A stretch of DNA of 64,000 bases. Origin: Pelobates cultripes (lineage: Eukaryota > Chordata > Amphibia > Anura > Pelobatidae). Within the stretch, counting starts at the first letter, position 1. Each line of letters opens with the position of its first letter. Below the pieces are notes generated by a model, which saw only the letters and a program-made list of their open reading frames with translations, was not told the DNA's origin and made no database searches. Positions 56,341 to 64,000 of this stretch are shown one piece after another. A program made the position numbers and the translations under genes. The stretch is taken from the NCBI GenBank assembly GCA_933207985.1, contig OW240917.1, positions 123,713,189 to 123,777,188 of the forward strand, given 5' to 3'.

Positions 56341-56394
56341 TAGATAATTGTATATAATATATTATTAGTGTCAGTTGGGTAGCTGATCTGTTAG

Positions 56395-57010
56395 AGGGGT
56401 GATTCTTTGTATTGGTAAGTTGATGGCTTTGCAGAGCAACTGAGGTATTATGCTCTATAGCAGGTATTCATTTCTGGTCCAGTGCTGGTAGTAGGCTGAT
56501 GTTTTCTGTAGAACAGCCAATGTATTAGTTTGATGTCCCTATTTACATTCTACTATGGGTCATGGTAGCTTTTTATTTACCTTTTAGTAAGGATGTACAA
56601 GTGAAAATATATACAGCAATGTTGTTTCCCTTGGTTATATGATTATTTCCTGCAATATAATAACCAGTTACCATCATCACCACTGCTCTCTTAGAATCTG
56701 AGGTAGCTGTTCTGCAAGGGGGATGGTTCTTTGGTATTGATAATTTGCTTACTTAGCACAGCAACTGAGGTTTTCTGTCCAGTGCTGTTAGTAGGCTGTT
56801 GTTTTCCTTAGAAAAGCCAAGGTATTAGCTAGCTGTCCCTATTTATATTCTCCTTTGGGTCAGAGTAGTTTTCTATTTACCTTGTAGCAAGGGTGTGCAA
56901 GTGGCGATAGATACAGCACTAGTACCTTGTTACCTATGGCCATATGAGTACCTCCTGCAATATTACAACCCGCTCCCACCATTACCACTGTTCTTTTAGA
57001 TTCCTTCACC
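56395..57010. repeat. Two tandem copies of a ~310-bp unit
   Basis: GCAACTGAGGT, CCAGTGCTG(G/T)TAGTAGGCTG, TGTCCCTATTTA and TCCTGCAATAT occur in the same order at 56440-56655 and again at 56762-56965. The copies are roughly 80 percent alike. They probably belong to the plus-strand Penelope terminal region that continues at 59062. Confidence 0.7.
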
Positions 57011-57914
57011 CTTATCTGCTATTTCAGTTAGTGTATCTGAGGCGCAACTCAATAAAGCCTGATTAGATACACATTTAATGAGTGTAGTATTAGCCAGGGC
57101 CAGATTAAGAGCCCAGTGGGCCTGGTGTTGATAATTATGAGGGGCCTAAGTACAGAATCATATCGACCAAAAATACTAAAACAGTCATACCTCTCAAGCG
57201 CATAGGATGCAGCTATAAGAAAACTCTTAAAAAAATTATCTTAAAATATGCTAATCTCTCTCTAATTCATGCTTTATTCTTTCAAGTAAATCCATACCCC
57301 CTAACAGCAGTGTCCAGTGAAGCAGGAAGCAGTGTAACCAGAACTTCTGAAAGGGACGAACATGCCCAAAAAGGAGGCATGTCTGCCCAAAGAATTGGAA
57401 GGCTAGCCTAGCATGAATGCATGTCAGGCTAAGTGCCAACCATGCACGCTGGCCTACAGCATCCTGAGCTTGGCATAAATGCGTCTAATGATGCGCTTGC
57501 TTCATGCTTTCTAAGGACTTTCCCCTAGCACTCACATGTCCACTTGTCTCCTTACCTTCTTACTAGCAGGCATACAGTCCAAGACAGCATAAAAGGTGTA
57601 TGTAGTGAGTGTAGAAGAAAGGGAACATGCCACAGTGTTAGAGAGACCAAAGTCAGCATTACCTTAACTAATTTCATATCAGCTAGTCCACACATGTTTT
57701 GTTTCCATATATTCCTCTTAATTTTCCATACTTAAGCAAGAGTATATGAAGAGTAGTTAGGGTTGCCACCTTTCTGGGAAAAGAAACAAATACATAACTA
57801 ATTATGTATGCATGACATCACATGATGTAAATCACAAGGAGTGACATAAGAAAAAATTCTGTGAAATCACAAAAAAATGACTTACAGTTTGATTCTGCTG
57901 TATAGATGGATGGC

Positions 57915-58465
57915 TCCCAGTGTCTCCCTGTCTCCCAGTGTCCCCATGTCTCCCAGTGTCCCCATGTCACCCAGTGTCCCAGTGTCACCCAGTGTCCCCT
58001 AGTGTCTGTGTCCCTGGGAGACTTGGGGACTATGTATCACCATGTCCCTATGTATCACAGTGTCTTAGTGCCCCATGTCTCCCAGTGTCCCTATGTCTCT
58101 CCGTCCCCATATTGCCCAGTGTCCCCTAGGGAACACTGAGAGACATGGGGACACTGAGACACTTGGGGACACTGGGAGATATGGGGACACAGACACTGGG
58201 AGACATGGGGACACTGGGAGACATGGGCACACTGAGATACTAGGGACACTAGGAGACATGGGGACACAGACACTGGGAGACATGGGGACACTGGGAGACA
58301 TGGGGACACTGAGATACTAGGGACACTAGGAGACATGGGGACACAGACACTGGGAGACATGGGGACACTGGGAGACATGGGGACACTGAGATACTAGGGA
58401 CACTAGGAGACATGGGGACACAGACACTACGGACACTGGAGGACATGGGAACACTGAGACACTAT
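57915..58465. repeat. Minisatellite in two opposite orientations
   Basis: 57915-58130 repeats CCCAGTGTCCCCATGTCT; 58131-58465 repeats its reverse complement GACACTGGGAGACATGGGG, with a longer unit of about 60 bp (ACTGAGATACTAGGGACACT and AGGAGACATGGGGACACAGA) seen three times. One strand could fold into a long hairpin at 58130. Confidence 0.9.
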
Positions 58466-58600
58466 GGGCACTGGCAACCTTCGGCTCTCCTGGTGTTTTG
58501 GACTACACTTCCCATGATTCTTTGCCAGCATTAAAGGTGTAAGAACATAATGGGTTATCTAGTCCATAACATCTGAAGTGCCGAAGGTTACCTATCCCTG
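58463..58600. mobile_element. Small hAT-like MITE inside the larger hAT
   Basis: GGCAACCTTCGGCTCTCC at the left and GAAGGTTACCTATCCCTG at the right are inverted, and TTTGGACTACACTTCCCATG is a word typical of such hAT MITEs. The left terminus is degenerate and the 8-bp duplication could not be confirmed. Confidence 0.6.
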
Positions 58601-59061
58601 CCCTAGTGTCTCAGTGTCCCAATGTTTCCCTGCAGCCTTTACACCATCCCTCACTTCCCTTAGCTGTAGGCTGTCTCTGCAGGCTGAGAGCTGTTGTCTG
58701 GACTCTCTGTGCTGTGTAGATGTTCTCCCATGGATCAGTGAGTAGAGAGATGCAGGTATATGCTGTAACTTCCTATCCCTGCCTCTCTCCACACACACAG
58801 AGACCCCTACTGGCCGGTGATAGTATTGCAGAGTAATCTCTGTTTATACTAAGAAAAATACCAGCATTTGTATTGCCGGTATTACTGCAATATCGGCACC
58901 GGCCAGGCAGCCTCAAATAAATACCAGCCAGGTGGCAACCCTAAGAGTAGTGTGTAAAAAAAAAAAAAGTTTTTATTTTTTAAATCAATGGGCCTATTCC
59001 ATGGGCCTGGGCCGGGGCATGGAGCTGCAGCTCCATCAGCCCCTATGTTAATCCGGCCCTG

Positions 59062-59490
59062 GTCTTAGCCCTTCCTAAGCTACCCCTGCACACTATTTGA
59101 TACTTTATTTTGTGCTGTTTACAACATTTACCAGTTTTTGGAACCTAGTGTTCCACTATTTTGTAGTTGGGTTCAGGCCCAGGATAGACTGGTACTATCC
59201 GCTCTGATCCTTTTTCACCAGACCTGCTGGTTGGGTTAAAAAGCTGTTTAGTTTATCAGATACTGTTTGGCCCCTGATGAAAGTGAAGCACTTTAGCACC
59301 AAAACATGTGTTGGGCTTTATTTGCTTCGCTAACAATATTACACATTTGCACATTATTTGCTTTAACTTATTTTTCTTCTAACCTGTCCTGTATATCTAG
59401 TTTATAAGGGATAGTGGTCTGGTATATAGGCTTCCTGTGTCTTTACACTCACAATTCAGGTATTTTCTTGTCTCATTTCTTTATTGTGCT
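59062..59490 (+). mobile_element. Penelope-like terminal region
   Basis: Resumes, after the hAT, the sequence left of 57094. It holds a hammerhead-like motif at 59274-59315. Its orientation (plus) is opposite to the Penelope RT at 53950-56340, so it is likely a different copy. Confidence 0.5.
59274..59315 (+). ncRNA. Decayed hammerhead-ribozyme-like motif
   Basis: CTGATGA (exact CUGAUGA core), then AAGTG/CACTT as a possible stem II, then TAGCACC and AAAACATGTG. The second core should be GAAA directly after the stem, so this copy is probably inactive. Confidence 0.4.
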
Positions 59491-59759
59491 TCTGTATTTC
59501 CATCTCATTGTTCCTTCACATGATTTTGAATTTGCATTTAATCTTAGAATGGATCTTACTGAGTATTCATAGTGGGGGACAAGAGGTCTCGATACCAGAT
59601 CTTGATTACAGAACCTCTTTGGTGACAGTGAGATTTAATTAATTTAAGCAATACTAGCATATATTAGTTCCCTGTTTATCTTTAAACCATCCTAGCCTTC
59701 TCCCAAATTCTGTCTGAAACATTTCTAAAATGGTTTAAAACTGTAAATTAGTTTTACAA

Positions 59760-59811
<52 letters not shown>

Positions 59812-60009
59812 GCATATTTTTTTATTTGTCAACATCTGTATAATGAAATATAATCATAACAAGCTATTATCAAAATATTTAAAATAAGAACGGTGAACAT
59901 TAAAAAACATTTATATAACAACACACAACACATATAACTTTCAAATATATTTCAGAAGCATTAATGATCATTAGCCCAAGTTGTCACTTGCATCTGAAGT
60001 CCTAAATCA
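59491..60009. other. AT-rich stretch with (TA)n and T13
   Basis: (TA)n at 59764-59798 is followed by a T run. No gene. Confidence 0.6.
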
Positions 60010-61882
60010 AGCTGTTTAACCCCTTCATGACCAGACCACTTTTCAATTTTCTTACCGTTAAGAACCAGGGCTCTTTTTACATTTCGGCGGTGTTTGTGTT
60101 AGCTGTATGTTTCTTCTTACTCATTTACTGTACCCACACATATTTTATACCGTTTTTTTCGCCATTAAATAGTCCTTTAATAATTCCATTATTTTCATCA
60201 TATCATATAATTTACTCTAAAAAAAATTGTAAAATCTGATGAAATTTTTTTTAAAAAACCACACTTTTTCAAACTTTGACACCCAAGATCTGTTACTCAA
60301 CACTCATGCTACATAGTTTCTAAATGCTGTCCTGAGTTTAGAAATACCCAATGTTAACATGTTCTTAGTTTTTTTGGAAAGCTATACGTACACACTTTGC
60401 TATTTCCAAACCATTTTGTTTTCAAAATTAACACGTTACATTGTAACACTGATATCTGTCAGGAATCCCTGAATAACCCTTCACATGTATATATTTTTTA
60501 ATATATTTTTTAAAAGAAGACAACCTAAGGTATTAAACTTGGGGTATTTTGACTCTTTTCATGCAACCATTTTACCACCAATCTATGCCAAATTTAAAAA
60601 AGAAAATAATAATTGATTTTTTTTTTTTTTTGACACACATAGCAATTTAAGAATACACGTGCTGATAACCTTAAGGGTTACTGCCAAAGAACATCCCAAT
60701 ATGTGTTCAGCAACATCTCCTGAGTACAGTGATACCACCCATGTACAGGTGTGTTGGGTTCTCTGGGGGCTAAAAGACCTTATTTGGAGAGTGTGCATTC
60801 CAGAAAATGTGCTGATAACTTTAAGGGTTACTGCCAAAGAACATCCCAATATGTGTTCAGCAACATCTCCTGACTACAGTGATACCACCCATGTACAGGT
60901 GTGTCAGGTTCTCTGGGGGCTAAAATACCTTATTTGGAGTGTGTGCATTCCAGTTTTCCAACTTGGAATTTTCACAGCTGGTCATCATGCACCCATGTCC
61001 TATTTTGGACATTTTTGAAGCCGGCCAATGTAATTTATCCCCATCAAACCATATTTTTTTAAAAAGTAGACAACCTTGGGTATTTCAAATGGTGGTACTT
61101 TAAACCTTTCCATGCACTTATTCTACCACCAGTCTTTGTCAAACTTTTGGGTAGTTATTTTTTTGTGTTATTTTTCACACACATTGTACTTTATGCATGG
61201 ATTGTCAGCTCCTGTTATGTATTACTGCAAAAGAACACCCCGATATGTGTTCAGCAACATCTCCTGAGTACAGTGATATCACCCATGTACAGGTGTGTCG
61301 GGTTCTCTGGGGGCTTTCCACATTTCCAAGTATGCACATTGAAATTTGCCAAATTGGTTTGAAAATTAACCCAATCATGGCATACCATTTGTAAAAGTAG
61401 ACAACCCACGGTATTCAAAATGGCTTATGTCCAGTGTTTTGTAGTAGCCACTTAGCCACAAACGCTGTCCAAAATTAGCATTTTTATTTGTTTTTTGCAT
61501 TTATTTTTACACAAAAACTGCACTTTTACTCGTGATTTCATCGTTGTGAAAGGTTTTACTGTTTTAAACACTCATATTTGTGTTCAGAAAAGTCTCCTGA
61601 GTATAACAATACCCCCCATGTACAGGTTTTATGGTGTTTTTGAAAGTTACCGGGTCAATATAGGGCTTGCCCATTCAGTTTGCCAGATTAGTTTGCTGGG
61701 TCTGTGTTACATTTTGAGACCATGTGGTAGCCCAGGAATGTAAAATAACCCCATCATGGCATACGATTTTCAAATGAAGACAACCTAGGGTATGTCCCAG
61801 ACTTTTGTAGTAGTCAGTCACAAACACTGGCCAAAGATAGCGTTTTTATTTGTTTTTTATAAAATAAAATGTTTTTGCAATT

Positions 61883-61887
<5 letters not shown>
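60010..61887. repeat. Higher-order tandem repeat block
   Basis: Two near-identical 149-bp units start at 60659 and 60808 (GTGCTGATAACCTTAAGG / GTGCTGATAACTTTAAGG). Diverged copies of the same CCCAATATGTGTTCAGCAAC and CCCATGTACAGGTGTG words return near 61240 and 61580-61625. A larger unit marked by AGACAACC...GGTAT recurs at 60518, 61066, 61398 and 61778. The block opens with AACCCCTTCATGACC, a phrase common at the ends of an anuran repeat family I cannot name. Confidence 0.7.

Positions 61888-61917
<30 letters not shown>
61888..61917. repeat. (TA)n simple repeat, Tc1 target
   Basis: About 15 TA units directly followed by CAGTTGCAAG, the terminus of the Tc1-type element, which inserts at TA. 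Confidence 0.95.
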
Positions 61918-61920
<3 letters not shown>

Positions 61921-61957
61921 TTGCAAGAAAAAGTATGTGAACCCTTTGGAATGATAT

Positions 61958-63021
61958 TGTAACGGACTGTTTCAGCACACAAGGGGTTAAAACTGTTTAG
62001 GCGATCGTCCCCTTCCAGAGATGCAGGCACAGCTACTGCAGAACACCAATCCGCCGAACAGGAAACCATACGAATGCTGTAAACAGCCGAATAGGAAAAA
62101 CCATACGAATAGGTTTACACTCCTAGCAGTCGAACTGGAACAGCATACAATAAATCCCCCCCAAGAACGAGACAAAGCTCCGTGTTGAGGGTCAAGTAGT
62201 GAACAGACAGAGCTGTGGGTTTATTGTGCTTATGTACACATTCTTACACATTAGTACCACCCACAGGGTTTTGGAACACAACCAATAAACACATACAATA
62301 CACTCAGACACTCCCACACAAATTCCTCCCCTCTGCATGTGATTCAATTACCTTACACAATGGGTAATGTAATTTAGCACAAGCAGAGAAATACAATTTT
62401 TCCACATTATTCATAACTTGAAAAGTATGCATCACATTCACATTTTCAGAATCAGCATACTCCAAATACAAACATACGTCAAAATCATACAAATTGGTCC
62501 AGTGGATCAAAAGATAGATCGTAGTCCTTTGTGACCACAGCATGCATGGCTTTTCTGCCCAAAACCAGTTCCACAGAGTCTTCTATCCTGGAGATAATTA
62601 GAAGTAATCCAATTATCTCCAAAGACAGAAGCAAAACTCCATTGAACACATGGCAGCAAAAAGACAGTAAAATACAATAAAATACTCAAGGTTACATTTA
62701 TGACATAAAATACAGACATGCAACATATGCCCAGATAGCTTAGGTCTGAGCGCACATTATTACTGAATGGCGCTCAGAGCACACACATACAGTTCAATTG
62801 CCATGGAGCCAAAGTCTTTCCCATAGTCTTTCATTATACGAATGGGCTCCATGGCATAGCTATCTGGGTTATCACTGCTCAACAGGGCAAGCACCAAATG
62901 ACCCGGCTTTCTTGTCTTTGCATGGGAAAATCAAGCCTTTTAACATGGGGCCATAATCCAAAGGCAACAGGCGAGCAACCAGGCTTCTCCAATGCAATGT
63001 GGCGAGATTGCTCTCGTCACA
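61958..63021 (-). repeat. Solo LTR with 5-bp target duplication GATAT
   Basis: Starts TGTAACGGACTGTTTC and ends GCTCTCGTCACA on the plus strand. GATAT at 61953-61957 is repeated exactly at 63022-63026. Read on the minus strand it aligns with the solo LTR at 27351-28340: both share a TGTG(G/A)CGA start, GCATTGGAGAAG near the start, CCTATTCGGCTGT and a CCGTTACA end. It is 1064 bp, with no internal sequence. Confidence 0.9.
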
Positions 63022-63205
63022 GATATGGATTTCTTCACAAATTGGTCATAAAATGTGATCTGATCATCATCTAAGTCACAACAATAGACAATCACAGTCT
63101 GCTTAAACTAATAACACACAACGAATGAAATGTTGCCATGTTTTTATTGAACACACCATGTAAACATTCACAGTGCAGGTGGAAAAAGTATGTGAACCCT
63201 TGGAT

Positions 63206-64000
63206 TTAATAACTGGTTAAACCTCCTTTGGCAGCAATAACTTCAACCAAATGTTTCTTGTAGTTGCAGATCAGACGTGCACAACGGTCAGGAGTAATTC
63301 TTGACCATTCCTCTTTACAGAACTGTTTCAGTTCAGCAATATTCTTGGGATGTCTGGTGTGAATCGCTTTCTTGAGGTCATGCCACAGCATCTCAATCGG
63401 GTTGAGGTCAGGACTCTGACTGGGCCACTTCAGAAGGCATATTTTCTTCTGTTTAAGCCATTCTGTTGTTGATTTACTTCTATGCTTTGGGTCATTGTCC
63501 TGTTGCAACACCCATCTTCTGTTGAGCTTCAGCTGGTAGACAGATGGCCTTAAGTTCGCCTGCAAAATGTCTTGATAAACTTGGGAATTCCTTTTTCCTT
63601 TGATGATAGCAATCCGTCCAGACCCTGATGCAGCAAAGCAGCCCCAAACCATAATGCCCCCATCACTATACTTCACAGTTGGGATGAGGTTTTGATGTTG
63701 GCGTGCTGTGCCTTTTTTTCGCCACACATAATGTTGTGTGTTTCTTACAAACAACTCAACTTTGGCTTCATCTATCCACAGAATATTTTTAAAGTACTGC
63801 TGTGGAACATCCAGGTGCTCTTGTGCAAACTGTAAACGTGCAGCAATGTTTTGTTTGGACAGCAGTAGCTTCCTCTGTGGTATCCTCCCATGAAATCCAT
63901 TCTTGTTTAGTGTTTTACGTATTGTAGATTTGCTAACAGGGATGTTAGCATTTGCCAGTTACTTTTGTAAGTCTTTAGCTGACACTCTAGCATTCTTCTT
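63206..64000 (-). pseudogene. Tc1-type transposase, C-terminal part
   Basis: DDE transposase that cuts and pastes the element. From the window end the minus frame reads KNARVSAKDLQK, a TAA stop (63961-63959), then NIPVSKSTIRKTLNKNGFHG (helix-turn-helix), KNILWIDEAKVELF (first catalytic Asp), then the long open frame from 63754. That includes YSDGGIMVWGCFAASGSGRI, WVLQQDNDPKHRSK (second Asp) and [16 protein letters not shown] (the catalytic Glu), ending GGLTSY. The spacing fits the DD34E pattern of Tc1. All three catalytic residues are kept; only one stop is visible in the part present, so this is a fairly recent copy. The N-terminus lies outside the window. Confidence 0.9.

Larger units (their letters stand above)
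57095..59061. mobile_element. hAT-type element with inverted minisatellite
   Basis: Ends CAGGGCCAGATTAA and TTAATCCGGCCCTG are inverted repeats. GTATTAGC (57087-57094) and GTCTTAGC (59062-59069) form an 8-bp target duplication with one change. The centre holds a mirror-inverted minisatellite (57915-58465) and a smaller hAT-like insertion (58463-58600). No transposase frame. Confidence 0.85.
61918..64000 (-). mobile_element. Tc1-type transposon, runs past window end, split by a solo LTR
   Basis: The terminal repeat starts CAGTTGCAAGAAAAAGTATG at 61918 next to TA. The sequence GAAAAAGTATGTGAACCCTT occurs at both 61927 and 63183, as an outer and an inner direct repeat within the terminal region. 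Transposase lies on the minus strand from the window end to 63206. The element is interrupted between 61957 and 63022 by an LTR. Confidence 0.9.

Noticed and set aside
57906..58446. Open frames rich in Ser, Pro, Val and Cys on both strands
   Set aside because: These are translations of a minisatellite whose unit has no stop in several frames.
57915..58465. CRISPR-like array
   Set aside because: There are no unique spacers between repeats; the units vary gradually, as in a minisatellite, and the DNA is vertebrate.

Overview
The window looks like repeat-dense intergenic or intronic DNA from a vertebrate, most likely a frog. It contains Penelope-like retroelements with GIY-YIG endonucleases, CR1, L2 and L1 non-LTR elements, hAT elements with 8-bp target duplications, Tc1-type DNA transposons, a TTAA/T2-type MITE end, LTR retrotransposons and an endogenous retrovirus. 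Nearly every long reading frame is a decayed piece of one of these. No intact host protein-coding gene is visible. The only host-gene-like signal is a GC-rich, promoter-like block with a splice donor at 36.34-36.66 kb. The frog assignment is inferred from repeat types, not from a marker gene.

Layout. 0-8.1 kb: the 3' end of a Penelope-like element, an LTR-like fragment, an L1 ORF2 tail, an L2 fragment and a CR1 element with its esterase ORF1. 8.1-14 kb: a SINE-like repeat, an LTR fragment, a 2.75-kb element with 83-bp inverted ends and a central 47-bp hairpin, and a broken Tc1 element. 14-20 kb: a minus-strand Penelope-like element split by a 1.48-kb L1-like insertion. 20.7-24.6 kb: L1 pieces interrupted by two LTR elements, one a deletion derivative with unequal LTRs. 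25.3-29 kb: a minus-strand L2 element holding a solo LTR. 29.8-37.3 kb: a composite block with repeated A and B modules, a hAT insertion carrying a TTAGGG-containing minisatellite, a 1.13-kb tandem duplication, an unidentified ORF and the promoter-like block.

38-46.4 kb: a Penelope terminal region with a hammerhead-like motif, simple repeats, a palindromic MITE, another L2 fragment and a hAT element. Between these lie the longest repeat-poor stretches. 46.4-53.5 kb: a minus-strand endogenous retrovirus with LTRs, a 4-bp target duplication (CTAC), decayed integrase and a broken env whose leader layout recalls spumaviruses. One LTR is cut by a 100-N assembly gap. 54-59.5 kb: a second, different Penelope lineage disrupted by a foldback hAT, then a hAT with a mirror-inverted minisatellite, then another Penelope terminus. 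60-64 kb: a higher-order tandem repeat, then a Tc1-type transposon that runs off the window and is itself split by a solo LTR.

The main information is the order of nested insertions, several of which are supported by target-site duplications read directly from the sequence. Family names rest on recognised protein or terminal motifs; no database search was possible.
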